NCBI RefSeq assembly: GCF_007859655.1
Contig: NZ_CP042304.1
Coordinates: 372,001-436,000, forward strand
Source of the DNA: Devosia ginsengisoli
Lineage (GTDB): Bacteria; Pseudomonadota; Alphaproteobacteria; Rhizobiales; Devosiaceae
Length of the DNA stretch: 64,000 nucleotides
Direction of reading: 5' to 3'
Shown here: positions 23,820-32,466 of the stretch, one piece after another
How the letters are laid out: every line of letters begins with the position of its first letter
Numbering within the stretch: position 1 is the first letter of the stretch
The notes under the pieces: generated by a model
Told to the model about the DNA's origin: nothing
The model's database searches: none
What the model saw: the letters and a program-made list of their open reading frames with translations, nothing else
Program-made: the position numbers and the translations under genes

Positions 23820-24357
23820 TCTCTTTCCCGACAACTTCAATCGCGAACTGGGCGATGTGGAACTGGAGCTGAACCGTATCGGCGACTTGGCCGATGGGGT
23901 GGCACGTTCGATCAGTGCCGGGTTCCGCGGGGCGCTGCTCGACGGGAAATCGCTCAAATCCGTGCTGGGGGATATTGCCCGCAGCTTTGCCGATATCGCG
24001 CTCAAGGCGGCGATCAAGCCGCTGGGCATGCTGGCTAACGGACTAATCGAAAACCTGTTTGCCGGAACCAATCCGGCGCTCGGCGCCGTGACACCCTTCG
24101 CCAAGGGCGGGGTGATCGCAAGGCCGAGCTACTTTCCGCTGGGCTCCGGCCTCGGCCTGGCGGGGGAAGCGGGGCCGGAGGCAATCATGCCTCTGGCCCG
24201 CGGCCCCGACGGCAGCCTGGGCGTGGCCGGCGGGGGCGGCGCGGTGCAGGTGACGTTCAATGTCACCGCGAGTGATGCGCGGAGTTTTGCGGCGAGCGAA
24301 GCGGAGATTAGCGCCATGCTGTTAAGGGCGGTGAAGCGGGGGACGCGGGGAAGTTAG
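23809..24357 (+). CDS. Short tail tape measure protein (GTA g11)
   Basis: The 182-residue protein has an N-terminal helical ruler segment (LGDVELELNRIGDLADGVAR) and the conserved membrane-like end KAAIKPLGMLANGLIENLFA followed by FAKGGVIARPSYFPL and GEAGPEAIMPLARGPDG. It is far shorter than phage tape measures (700 or more residues), as in RcGTA, and predicts a very short tail. An antisense gene overlaps its last four bases. Confidence 0.92.
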   Translation: MADDLFPDNFNRELGDVELELNRIGDLADGVARSISAGFRGALLDGKSLKSVLGDIARSFADIALKAAIKPLGMLANGLIENLFAGTNPALGAVTPFAKGGVIARPSYFPLGSGLGLAGEAGPEAIMPLARGPDGSLGVAGGGGAVQVTFNVTASDARSFAASEAEISAMLLRAVKRGTRGS

Positions 24358-24770
24358 GTATTCCCCGCAAACGTTCGTTCAAGGTCGCGGCGCTCTGCAG
24401 CTGTAAGGCGGCGCCCTGTGAGTGAACTGCCGGCATGCCGTGAGGGCGGCTTGGCGTGGATAATCTCCAGTTCGCCGAGCCTTGTGTGCAGGATGCGCCG
24501 GAACCGGCTTGCATTGCGGTTTCCCCAGACACCAAGGAACTTGTTGGAACTGACCAGCCGTCCGAAGGTCATGTGGCCACCAAAATAGTGGCTGAGGGCG
24601 GCAACGCTTCCGAATGCCTGGATGACATGCTCGCCGGCCGCCGCAATGCTGACCGCTCCCTGCCAGTTCCGAAACACATAAACCTTGGGCGGCCCCTCGG
24701 CCTGCCTTAGCGCATGGATTCCCGCGGGAATTTTCCCAAGGAAGAGAGGCGATATGACATTCCATCCCAT
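24354..24770 (-). CDS. Antisense hypothetical protein between GTA g11 and g12
   Basis: A minus-strand frame of about 138 residues from ATG 24770 (a longer frame opens at 24863) reads MGWNVISPLFLGKIPAGIHA ... VYVFRNWQGAVSIAAAGEHV ... SHYFGGHMTFGRLVSSNKFL ... RRLTAAERRDLERTF. The interval has no plus-strand GTA gene, its composition differs from its neighbours, and the order g11-g12 is normally tight, so an insertion is likely. The start overlaps the first 17 bases of g12. The C-terminal part could be a small basic DNA- or RNA-binding domain. Family not recognised. Confidence 0.5.
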   Translation of the reverse strand: MGWNVISPLFLGKIPAGIHALRQAEGPPKVYVFRNWQGAVSIAAAGEHVIQAFGSVAALSHYFGGHMTFGRLVSSNKFLGVWGNRNASRFRRILHTRLGELEIIHAKPPSRHAGSSLTGRRLTAAERRDLERTFAGNT

Positions 24771-25374
24771 TCGTTTCCCCCTCGACATTTCGCTCGGTGC
24801 CCGCGGCGGCCCGGAGCGCAAGACCGATGTCATCACATTGGCGTCCGGCCGCGAGCAGCGCAATGGGCGGTGGCAGCATTCGCGGCGGCGCTACAATGCC
24901 GGTTATGGCGTGAAGTCGCGGGCGGACATGGCTGCGGTGCTGGCGTTTTTCGAGGAGAGGCGCGGGCGGCTGCATGGGTTTTTGTGGCGGGACGGGCTGG
25001 ATTTTTCCAGCGGTGGCGCGGTGCCTGATGCGCTGGACCAGGAGATTGGCACCGGTGATGGGGCACGGACCACGTTCCAGTTGAGCAAGCGCTATGGGGC
25101 GGGTTTTGACCCCTATCTGCGGCCGATCACGCGGCCTGTGGTGGGGAGCGTCAAAGTTGCGGTGGCTGGGGTCGAGCTGGGGAGCGGCTGGGCCGTGGAC
25201 CTGGCGACGGGCGTGGTGACGTTCAGCGTGGCGCCCGGTGATGGGGCTGATGTGACGGCGGGGTTTCTGTTCGACGTGCCGGTGCGATTCGATACCGACC
25301 GGTTGGATGTGGAACTGACCAGTTTCGACGGGGCCGAAGCGCCCTCCATTCCGCTGGTGGAGATATTGCCGTGA
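24754..25374 (+). CDS. DUF2460 distal tail protein (GTA g12)
   Basis: The 206-residue protein matches DUF2460: PLDISLGARGGPERKTDV, HSRRRYNAGYGVKSRADMAA, FFEERRGRLHGFLWRD and a C-terminal beta region ending FDGAEAPSIPLVEILP. It forms the ring between tail tube and hub. AGAGAGG precedes ATG 24754. The next gene overlaps by four bases. Confidence 0.95.
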   Translation: MTFHPIRFPLDISLGARGGPERKTDVITLASGREQRNGRWQHSRRRYNAGYGVKSRADMAAVLAFFEERRGRLHGFLWRDGLDFSSGGAVPDALDQEIGTGDGARTTFQLSKRYGAGFDPYLRPITRPVVGSVKVAVAGVELGSGWAVDLATGVVTFSVAPGDGADVTAGFLFDVPVRFDTDRLDVELTSFDGAEAPSIPLVEILP

Positions 25375-26261
25375 GGACACTGGATATCGGGCTCGCGGCG
25401 CATCTGGCGCAGGGCGAGACGACGCTGGCGACCTGCTGGAAACTGGTGCGCGGCGATGGCGTGGTGCTGGGCTTTACCGACCATGACCGGACGCTGCGTT
25501 TCGGCGGCACGGATTTCGTGCCGGCGCATGGGCTGGATGGCGGCGAAGTGCCGGCGCGGCTGGGGGCGCAGGTGGAGACATCGGAGGTGCTGGGCGTGCT
25601 CAGCGCCGACGATATTACCGAGGATGACATTCTGCTCGGGCGCTATGACGGGGCACTGGTGGAGACCTGGCGGGTCAACTGGGCCGATGTGAGCCAGCGG
25701 GTGAAGCTGCGCAGCGATACGATTGGCGAAATCACGCGTGAAGACAATGTGTTTCGGGCGGAACTTCGCTCGGCGCAGCAGGGGCTGAACGCCACGCGCG
25801 GGCGGATCTATCAGGGGCTGTGCGATGCGGTGGTGGGCGATGCCAGATGTGGGGTGAACCTGGCGTCGCCGGCCTTGCGTGGCTTTGCCACGGTGACTGG
25901 CATCGTGGATGACCACCGCGTGGTGGTGGCGGGGCTTGATGGCTTCGCGGCGGGCTGGTTCGGTTTCGGCCGGGCCGAATGGACCAATGGCGCGCGGAGC
26001 GGCTTGCGCGATGGCGTGGTGACGCATCGGCGCGGGGCCGAGGGTGATGTGCTGGGCTTGGGCGTGGTCGTGGGTGCGTGGGTTGCGGTGGGCGACACGC
26101 TTGAGGTCACGGCCGGCTGCGACCGGCGCTTTGCCACCTGCAAAAGCAAGTTTGGCAATGCCGTCAATTTCCGTGGCTTTCCGCATATTCCGGGCAGCGA
26201 CTTCGTGCTGCGCCATCCGCGCAATGGTGATGCGCTGGATGGGCGGGCGGTGGTGAAATGA
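25371..26261 (+). CDS. DUF2163 hub protein (GTA g13)
   Basis: The 296-residue protein matches DUF2163, the baseplate hub: CWKLVRGDGVVLGFTDHDRT, FRAELRSAQQGLN and the C-terminal FRGFPHIPGSD. Cysteines in LCDAVVGDARCGVNL and AGCDRRFATCKSKFGN fit the site reported to hold an Fe-S cluster in RcGTA; that report is from memory. GTG start overlapping the g12 stop. Confidence 0.95.
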   Translation: MRTLDIGLAAHLAQGETTLATCWKLVRGDGVVLGFTDHDRTLRFGGTDFVPAHGLDGGEVPARLGAQVETSEVLGVLSADDITEDDILLGRYDGALVETWRVNWADVSQRVKLRSDTIGEITREDNVFRAELRSAQQGLNATRGRIYQGLCDAVVGDARCGVNLASPALRGFATVTGIVDDHRVVVAGLDGFAAGWFGFGRAEWTNGARSGLRDGVVTHRRGAEGDVLGLGVVVGAWVAVGDTLEVTAGCDRRFATCKSKFGNAVNFRGFPHIPGSDFVLRHPRNGDALDGRAVVK

Positions 26262-26680
26262 GCGGGGATGCGGTGGTTGCGGCGGCGCGGAGCTTTCTCG
26301 GCACGCCCTATCGGCATCAGGCCTCGCTGCCGGGGGCGGGGTGCGACTGCCTGGGGCTGCTGCGCGGGGTGTGGCGGGCGCTGTATGGCGCCGAGCCGAT
26401 GGCTATGCCGGCCTATCGCGCCGATATGCGCGATCCGACCAATGCGGGGGCGTTGCGGCTGGCGGCGGAACGGTTGCTGGTGGCGGAGGACGGGCCGCTG
26501 GGGGCGGGGCAGGTGGTGCTGTTTCGGCTCGGCGGCATGGCTGAGGCCAAGCATTGCGGGATTTTGGTGGGGCCTGAGCGGTTCATCCATGCGCAGGAGC
26601 GGCTGGGCGTGGTCGAGGCGAATTTAACCGAAGCCTGGGCGCGAAGGGTGAGTGCAAGGTTCCGGTTTCCGGGCACCTAA
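26258..26680 (+). CDS. NlpC/P60 family cell-wall peptidase (GTA g14)
   Basis: The 140-residue protein has the catalytic Cys in GAGCDCLGLLRGVWRALYG and the His in EAKHCGILVGPERFIHA, the order of NlpC/P60 endopeptidases. In GTAs this tail peptidase cuts the peptidoglycan of the recipient. It starts four bases inside g13. Confidence 0.93.
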   Translation: MSGDAVVAAARSFLGTPYRHQASLPGAGCDCLGLLRGVWRALYGAEPMAMPAYRADMRDPTNAGALRLAAERLLVAEDGPLGAGQVVLFRLGGMAEAKHCGILVGPERFIHAQERLGVVEANLTEAWARRVSARFRFPGT

Positions 26681-26683
26681 GAA

Positions 26684-26731
26684 CCCCCTCATCCGCCCTT
26701 CGGGCACCTTCTCCCACGAGGGGAGAAGGGG
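26684..26731. repeat. Palindromic repeat, family A, partial copy 3
   Basis: CCCCCTCATCCGCCCTTCGG and the CCTTCTCCCACGAGGGGAGAAGG hairpin are the right part of family A. It lies between g14 and g15 and enlarges their spacing to 100 bases. Confidence 0.8.
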
Positions 26732-26780
26732 ATTCCGCGTTGTGGCGGCCACAACACTTTCTCTCTTCAGGGGCAAAAAA

Positions 26781-29700
26781 ATGGCCACTCTGGCGCTTTC
26801 ACTGGCTGGGCAGTTTGTCGGCGGCATGGTTGGCGGGCCGTTTGGCGCGACCATTGGGCGGGCGCTCGGCGCGCTGGCCGGGAGCGCGGTGGATGGGATG
26901 CTGTTCGGGGAGCAGCGCGCGCCGGCGACGGGCAGCGATATCCGGCTGCAGGGTTCGAGCGAGGGCGGGGCGGTGCCGCGGCTTTATGGCTGGAGCCGGC
27001 TGTCGGGGAATATCATCTGGGCTCGGGAGCTGGAAATGCTCTCGGCGGAAAATGCCGGGGCCAAGGGCTTCGGGCAGGAGCAACAGGAAGACGTGGTGGG
27101 CGCGAGCTTTGCCGTGGCCTTCTGCGAGGGCGAGGTGAACCGGCTGGGGCGCATCTGGGCCGATGGGCAATTGCTCGACACATCCGGACTGACGCTGCGC
27201 TTCTATCGCGGCACTGAAGACCAACTGCCCGACGGGCTGATCGAGGCGACGCAGGGCGTGGCGCCGGCCTATCGGGGGCTCTGCTATCTGGTGGTCGAGC
27301 AATTGCCGCTCAACCGGTTCGGGAACCGTATTCCGCAGCTATCGGTGGAATTGTGCCGCGTGGTGGGGGACCTGGAGCGCGATATTCGCGCCGTGACCGT
27401 CATCCCCGGGGCGACGGAATTCGGCTACGACCCGACCCCGCGCGTGCGGATCGCCGGGCCGGGGCGGACGGTGGGCGAGAATACCCACCTGGCAGCCAAT
27501 GTCAGCGACTGGACGGCCTCTATCGACGAGCTGGTGGCGCTTTGCCCCAATCTCGAGCATGTGGCGCTGGTCGTGACCTGGTTCGGTAATGACCTGCGCT
27601 GCGGCAATTGCAGCATCGGGCCGCGTGTCGAGGCGGCGAGCCGGGATGTGCAGGGCACGAGCTGGAGTGTGGCGGGGCTGGGGCGCGGGGCCGTGCCTGT
27701 TGTATCGAGCCATGATGGTGGAGCGGCTTATGGCGGCACGCCTTCGGATGCGTCGGTACGGGCGGCGATTGTCGACCTCAAGGCGCGCGGGCTGAAGGTG
27801 ACGCTTTATCCCATGGTGATGATGGACATCGCCGTGGGCAACAGTCTGCCCAACCCCTATGGCGGGACGGGGCAGGCGGCCTATCCCTGGCGGGGACGGA
27901 TTACCTGCCATCCGGCGCCGGGGCGGGCGGGTTCGCCGGACAAGTCGGCTGCGGCGGCGGTGCAGGTGGCGACATTTGCTGCCGAATATCGGCAGATGGT
28001 GCTGCATTATGCCGGGCTGGCCGCGGCGGCAGGCGGCGTCAACACGCTGATCATCGGCTCGGAAATGGTTGGGCTGAGTACGGTGCGCGGGGCGGGCAAC
28101 AGCTTTCCCTTCGTCTCGGCGCTGGTGACGCTGGCGGCGGATGTACGCGCCATTGTGGGCGGCGCGACGACGCTGACCTATGCGGCGGATTGGAGCGAAT
28201 ATTCGGGCTATCAGCCGGGCGGGGGCGAAAAATTCTTTCACCTCGATCCGCTCTGGGCCTCGGTCAATATCGATGCGGTCGGCATCGACAATTACATGCC
28301 GCTGGCGGACTGGCGGGACGGGCAGGGGCATGCGGATGCGGCGGTCTCGGCCTCGACCTATGACCTCGATTATCTCATGGGCAATATTGCCGGCGGCGAG
28401 GGCTTTGACTGGTATTATGCCAGTGATGCCGACCGGCAGGCGCAGGTGCGCACGCCGATCACCGATGGCGCGCATGGCGAGCCGTGGGTGTGGCGGTACA
28501 AGGATATCCGCAACTGGTGGAGCCGGGCGCATCACGACCGGCCGGGCGGGGTGCGCAAGGCGAGCGCGACGGCATGGGTGCCGGGTTCGAAGCCAGTGAT
28601 CTTTACCGAGCTGGGCTGCGGCGCAGTGGACAAGGGGGCGAACCAGCCGAATATTTTTGGCGATCCCAAAAGCGCCGAGAGCGGGCTGCCGTATTTTTCG
28701 ACGGGTACGCCCGATCCACTGATCCAGCGGCAGGTCTTGCGGGCGCATCAGGATTATTGGCGCGATCCCGGCAATAATCCGGCGGGCATGGTCGATGTGG
28801 AACGCATCTATCACTGGACCTGGGATGCGCGGCCTTATCCGGCCTTTCCGGCGCTGACCGATGTGTGGGCCGATGGGCCGAACCATCGCAACGGTCACTG
28901 GCTGACCGGGCGGCTGGGCGGCATGGCGAGCGACGAACTGGCCACGGCCATCGCCGCCGACCATGGCGTGGCGCTGAGCGCCGAGCCGGCCGCGCCCATG
29001 GTGGGCGGGCTGGTGCTGGGCAATGCAGCCACGGCGCGCGAAGCGCTGGAACCGCTGCTGGATGCGACGGGACTGAGCCTGCGCAATGCGGTGGATGGGT
29101 TGCATCTGGGCCTGGCGCGGCGGGGTGCGGCGGTAGGGCTCGATGCGGACGAGCTGGCGCAAGGCGAGGGCGCGACGCTGTCCCGCAAGCGCGGCGATCC
29201 GGCCGAGGCGCCGGGGCGGCTGGCGCTGACTTATCTCGATCGCGAACGGGATTACCTGACCGGCACGGTGACGGCGCTGACCGATGGCGTCGGCCCGTTG
29301 GTGGGCGAGGTCACGGCGCTGACGCTCGATGGTTCGGGTGCAAGGCTGGCTGCCGAGCGGATGCTCGACGGGCGGAGCGGACAGCGCGAGACGCTGGATT
29401 TCAACCTGCCGCCATCGGCCTTGGTGCTGGAGCCGGGCGATCTGGTGGAGATCGATGGTCTGGCCGAGGGGCCTTTCGAGATCGGCGAAATCCGCGACGG
29501 ACTGATGCGACGAGTGACGGCGCGGACGCTGCCATCGGGCACGGCCGTGGCGACCGGGATTGGCCGGCCAATGGCCGGTGGCGCGGGGCCGGTGGTGCGA
29601 TCGTTGCCGCTGGTGGCGGTTGCGCATCTGCCGCCCTTGCCGGGTGATCCGGGCCGGTCGCGGCTGGTGGCTGCTGCCTATGCGCAGCCCTGGCCGGGGA

Positions 29701-30509
29701 GTGTGCAACTGGTCGATGACGCGACAGGCGCACTGGCGGTGAACCTGTCGCGGCGTGGACTGCTGGGGACGCTCGAAACGCCATTGGCGTCGGGACCGAC
29801 CGGGGTCTGGGACCGCGGCAATGTCATAGAGGTGACGCTGCTGGCGGGGCATCTGGCCTCGGTGGACCTGCTGGCGGCTTTGTCGGGCAGCAATCGGCTG
29901 GCCATCGAAACAGTCGGCGGCTGGGAAGTGATCGGCTTTGCCGAGGCCGAGCTGGTTTCGGCGGGGCGGTATCGATTGAGCCGGCTGCTGCGCGGGCTCG
30001 AGGGCACGACGGCTGGGGCTGCTGCAATGGGCGCGCGCGTGATGATGCTGGACTCGCGGGTGGTGACGTTGCCGGTGGAGCCGGGACTGCTGGGCGAAAT
30101 GCGGGCGTTCCGCGTCTATGCCGGGGCAAGCGATGTCGAGGGCACGAGCCTGTCGATCGAGACCGGGCTGGGGCCGGCTTTGCCGCTGGCGCCAGTGCAT
30201 CTGCGGGCGCGGCGCGCTGGCGGCGGGGATATCGGCCTGAGCTGGGTGCGGCGGAGCCGGGCCGATGGCGATGGCTGGGGCGTGGCCGACAGTCCGCTGG
30301 AGCACGTGCCCGAGCGCTATCGGGTGACGATCCTCAATGGCGGGACGGCGGTGCGGGTGCTGGAGAACAGTACGCCTGCGGTCGGCTATGCCAACGCCGC
30401 GCAGGTGGCGGATTTCGGCGCGCTGCCGGCGGCGTTCGATTTCACGGTTGAGCAACTGAGCCCGGTTCTGGGCGCGGGGCATGCGGCGCAGGGGGAATTT
30501 TATGGCTAG
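26781..30509 (+). CDS. GTA megatron / host-specificity protein with TIM-barrel domain (g15)
   Basis: The 1242-residue tail-tip protein starts with a glycine-rich hydrophobic segment (residues 1-45) and an N-terminal hub-like domain (AVPRLYGWSRLSGNIIWARE). It then has the glycoside hydrolase/TIM-barrel-like GTA domain from about 260 to 715 (VVTWFGNDLRCGNCSIG; KVTLYPMVMMDIAVGNSLPN; PVIFTELGCGAVDKG) and phage-tail and beta-rich C-terminal domains. It determines contact with the recipient surface. Length is close to RcGTA g15. CAGGGGC precedes ATG 26781. Confidence 0.96.
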   Translation: MATLALSLAGQFVGGMVGGPFGATIGRALGALAGSAVDGMLFGEQRAPATGSDIRLQGSSEGGAVPRLYGWSRLSGNIIWARELEMLSAENAGAKGFGQEQQEDVVGASFAVAFCEGEVNRLGRIWADGQLLDTSGLTLRFYRGTEDQLPDGLIEATQGVAPAYRGLCYLVVEQLPLNRFGNRIPQLSVELCRVVGDLERDIRAVTVIPGATEFGYDPTPRVRIAGPGRTVGENTHLAANVSDWTASIDELVALCPNLEHVALVVTWFGNDLRCGNCSIGPRVEAASRDVQGTSWSVAGLGRGAVPVVSSHDGGAAYGGTPSDASVRAAIVDLKARGLKVTLYPMVMMDIAVGNSLPNPYGGTGQAAYPWRGRITCHPAPGRAGSPDKSAAAAVQVATFAAEYRQMVLHYAGLAAAAGGVNTLIIGSEMVGLSTVRGAGNSFPFVSALVTLAADVRAIVGGATTLTYAADWSEYSGYQPGGGEKFFHLDPLWASVNIDAVGIDNYMPLADWRDGQGHADAAVSASTYDLDYLMGNIAGGEGFDWYYASDADRQAQVRTPITDGAHGEPWVWRYKDIRNWWSRAHHDRPGGVRKASATAWVPGSKPVIFTELGCGAVDKGANQPNIFGDPKSAESGLPYFSTGTPDPLIQRQVLRAHQDYWRDPGNNPAGMVDVERIYHWTWDARPYPAFPALTDVWADGPNHRNGHWLTGRLGGMASDELATAIAADHGVALSAEPAAPMVGGLVLGNAATAREALEPLLDATGLSLRNAVDGLHLGLARRGAAVGLDADELAQGEGATLSRKRGDPAEAPGRLALTYLDRERDYLTGTVTALTDGVGPLVGEVTALTLDGSGARLAAERMLDGRSGQRETLDFNLPPSALVLEPGDLVEIDGLAEGPFEIGEIRDGLMRRVTARTLPSGTAVATGIGRPMAGGAGPVVRSLPLVAVAHLPPLPGDPGRSRLVAAAYAQPWPGSVQLVDDATGALAVNLSRRGLLGTLETPLASGPTGVWDRGNVIEVTLLAGHLASVDLLAALSGSNRLAIETVGGWEVIGFAEAELVSAGRYRLSRLLRGLEGTTAGAAAMGARVMMLDSRVVTLPVEPGLLGEMRAFRVYAGASDVEGTSLSIETGLGPALPLAPVHLRARRAGGGDIGLSWVRRSRADGDGWGVADSPLEHVPERYRVTILNGGTAVRVLENSTPAVGYANAAQVADFGALPAAFDFTVEQLSPVLGAGHAAQGEFYG

Positions 30510-31266
30510 AAGCCGGTTCGATATCTGCCTCGACGAGGTGCTGCGGCAGGAGGGCGGTTATGTCGACCATCCGTCCGATCCCGGCGGCGCCACCAATATG
30601 GGCATCACCCACAAGACGCTGGCGCGCTGGCGCATGGTCTCGCCGTGGTGGAACCTGCCCAAGAGCGCAGTGATGGAGTTGCAGCGCCCCGAGGCGGCGA
30701 AGATCTATCGCGCCAGCTACTGGGATCGCTGCAATGCTGGGCAGTTCCCCGTCGGGCTCGACCTGGCGCTGTTCGACTTTGCCGTCAATTCCGGGCCTGA
30801 TCGCGCCATCCGAACCTTGCAGGCCGAACTCGATGTGGCGGCTGATGGGCAGGTGGGGCCGCTGACGCTGGGCGCGGTGGAGAGCTATGCGCGGCGCAAG
30901 GGGCTGGGCACGCTGATCGGTGCGCTCTGCGACCGGCGGCTGGCCTTCCTCAATCGCCTGCCGACCTTCGCCACTTTCGGTCGCGGCTGGACCAACCGCG
31001 TCGCCGCGGTGCGGGCCGCGGCGCTGGCTGCTGCCGGCACGACGGCGCCGACCGACACGATCACACTCTGGAGAACGATTATGGACATTTTCAACGGCTA
31101 CAAGACCTATATCGTCGCCACCTTCATGCTGCTGGCGGGCCTAGCACAACTGCTGGGCGTGGACCTGCCGGCGCTGGACGGCAGCTCGGCAGGACATCTC
31201 ATCATGGAAGCGCTGGCCGTGCTGTTCCTGCGCAAGGGGCTGAAGGGGGATATCGGGAAGGCTTGA
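30502..31266 (+). CDS. GH108 endolysin with C-terminal membrane segment
   Basis: The 254-residue protein has a GH108 muramidase domain with the catalytic Glu in VLRQEGGYVDHPSDPGGATN followed by MGITHKTLARW, and a PG-binding domain (FDFAVNSGPDRAIRTLQAEL; DGQVGPLTLGAVE). A C-terminal extension carries a hydrophobic helix near 200-225 (TYIVATFMLLAGLAQLLGVD). Cell-lysis muramidases of this family usually lack it, so the protein may be membrane tethered or combine lysin and holin roles. It overlaps g15 by eight bases, so it belongs to the GTA transcript. Confidence 0.88.
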   Translation: MARSRFDICLDEVLRQEGGYVDHPSDPGGATNMGITHKTLARWRMVSPWWNLPKSAVMELQRPEAAKIYRASYWDRCNAGQFPVGLDLALFDFAVNSGPDRAIRTLQAELDVAADGQVGPLTLGAVESYARRKGLGTLIGALCDRRLAFLNRLPTFATFGRGWTNRVAAVRAAALAAAGTTAPTDTITLWRTIMDIFNGYKTYIVATFMLLAGLAQLLGVDLPALDGSSAGHLIMEALAVLFLRKGLKGDIGKA

Positions 31267-31300
31267 GGCTCAAATTTGGCTAAAGGCTTGCGTTCCGCCT

Positions 31301-31317
31301 CATTCATGTCCCATTCA
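31301..31317 (+). promoter_or_regulatory. Direct repeat typical of an OmpR-family regulator box
   Basis: CATTCA occurs twice with an 11-base period (31301-31306 and 31312-31317), 24 bases before the PepSY-like gene. Eleven-base direct repeats are the usual target of OmpR/PhoP-type regulators, and such a regulator is encoded two genes downstream. Autoregulation is inferred. Confidence 0.5.
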
Positions 31318-31341
31318 GCAACGTCGCCCTATCTTGCCGGC

Positions 31342-31635
31342 ATGAAAACCAAGACCATGAAATTCCTTGCTTCGATTGGCGTCGCGCTGGCGGTGGGACT
31401 GGCTGCGGCCGGGCCTGCGCAGGCGCAGGCTTGCCTCGACAAGCGCCAGATCCAGGATGCGGTGTCGTCTGGCCAGATCATGTCACTCGATGCGGTGCTG
31501 GCTTCGGCGGGCGTCGGCGGCAGCGCGGAAATCCTTTCCGTTCAGGTATGTGACGAAGGCGGCAGGCTCGTCTATATTATCGGCGTACTGACGCCCGAGG
31601 GGGAAGCGCAGAACCTGGTTCTGAGCGCGCAGTAA
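31342..31635 (+). CDS. PepSY-like periplasmic protein
   Basis: The 97-residue protein has a signal peptide (MKTKTMKFLASIGVALAVGL ... AQAQA) and a small domain LDKRQIQDAVSSGQIMSLDA ... GRLVYIIGVLTPEGEAQNLV that resembles PepSY domains found beside PhoPQ-like systems. It probably modulates the sensor kinase from the periplasm. It lies 25 bases before the regulator gene. Confidence 0.75.
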   Translation: MKTKTMKFLASIGVALAVGLAAAGPAQAQACLDKRQIQDAVSSGQIMSLDAVLASAGVGGSAEILSVQVCDEGGRLVYIIGVLTPEGEAQNLVLSAQ

Positions 31636-31660
31636 CGCATAGACGTAGCGGGGGCCTGCA

Positions 31661-32320
31661 ATGCGTATTCTCGTTGTCGAAGACGATACCAATCTCAACC
31701 GGCAGCTCAAGGAAGCCCTGACCGAGGCCGGTTATGCGGTCGACGTGGCTTTCGACGGCGAGGAAGGCCACTTCCTCGGCGATACCGAACCCTATGACGC
31801 CATCGTGCTGGATATCGGCCTGCCGCAGATGGATGGGCTTTCCGTGCTAGAGGAATGGCGCCGCGCCGGCAAGACCACGCCGGTGCTGCTGCTGACGGCG
31901 CGCGACCGCTGGAGCGACAAGGTGCAGGGGATCGACGCGGGTGCCGACGACTATGTCGCCAAGCCCTTCCATATGGAGGAAGTGCTGGCCCGTATCCGCG
32001 CTCTGGTGCGGCGTGCGGCGGGGCTGGCCTCCAACGAGATCGTGGCCGGCGCCGTGCGGCTCGATGCACGCTCGGGCAAGGTGACGGTCGATGGCCAGTC
32101 GGTGAAGCTGACCAGCCACGAATTGCGGCTGCTGAGCTATCTAATGCATCACAAGGGCAAGGTCATTTCGCGGACCGAACTGACCGAGCACCTCTACGAC
32201 CAGGATTTCGACCGCGACAGCAACACGATCGAAGTGTTCGTCGGTCGCCTGCGCAAGAAGCTGCCCGAAGATTGCATCCAGACGGTCAGGGGCCTCGGCT
32301 ACCAGATCGCCGAGGACTGA
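31661..32320 (+). CDS. OmpR-family response regulator, PhoP/FeuP-like
   Basis: The 219-residue regulator has a receiver domain with acidic pocket (VVEDD), phosphoacceptor Asp in VLDIGLPQMDG, Thr in LLLTARD and Lys in VAKPFH, then a winged-helix DNA-binding domain (LTSHELRLLSYLMHHKGKVI; VFVGRLRKKL). Its cognate kinase follows. The group is close to PhoP and to rhizobial FeuP, which acts in iron and envelope responses; which one is not decided here. Confidence 0.93.
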   Translation: MRILVVEDDTNLNRQLKEALTEAGYAVDVAFDGEEGHFLGDTEPYDAIVLDIGLPQMDGLSVLEEWRRAGKTTPVLLLTARDRWSDKVQGIDAGADDYVAKPFHMEEVLARIRALVRRAAGLASNEIVAGAVRLDARSGKVTVDGQSVKLTSHELRLLSYLMHHKGKVISRTELTEHLYDQDFDRDSNTIEVFVGRLRKKLPEDCIQTVRGLGYQIAED

Positions 32321-32352
32321 GAGGGTCTGGTTTGGCACAATTGCCCATTAGA

Positions 32353-32439
32353 CCTCATGGTGAGCTTGTCGAACCACGAGGTCGTGCGTTCGGGTCTCCA
32401 CTCTCGCGCCCTCGTGGTTCGACAGGCTCACCATGAGGG
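32353..32439. repeat. Palindromic repeat, family C, copy 1
   Basis: CCTCATGGTGAGCTTGTCGA on the left and TCGACAGGCTCACCATGAGG on the right are complementary, and each arm has its own small hairpin ending CCACGAGG. It lies between the regulator and kinase genes. Other copies are at 35700 and 43112. Confidence 0.85.
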
Positions 32440-32466
32440 CTCTTTCATTGCTCCGTCTGGATCGCC

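Noticed and set aside
27339..30482. A 1047-codon open frame antisense to the GTA megatron
   Set aside because: High GC content removes stops from the complementary frame; the product is Arg/His/Gln-rich with no domain pattern, while the plus strand matches GTA g15 throughout.
13439..31266. Reading the cluster as an ordinary prophage
   Set aside because: Gene order and families follow RcGTA exactly, the tape measure is only 182 residues, and there is no integrase, repressor, replication gene or att-like direct repeat at the borders.
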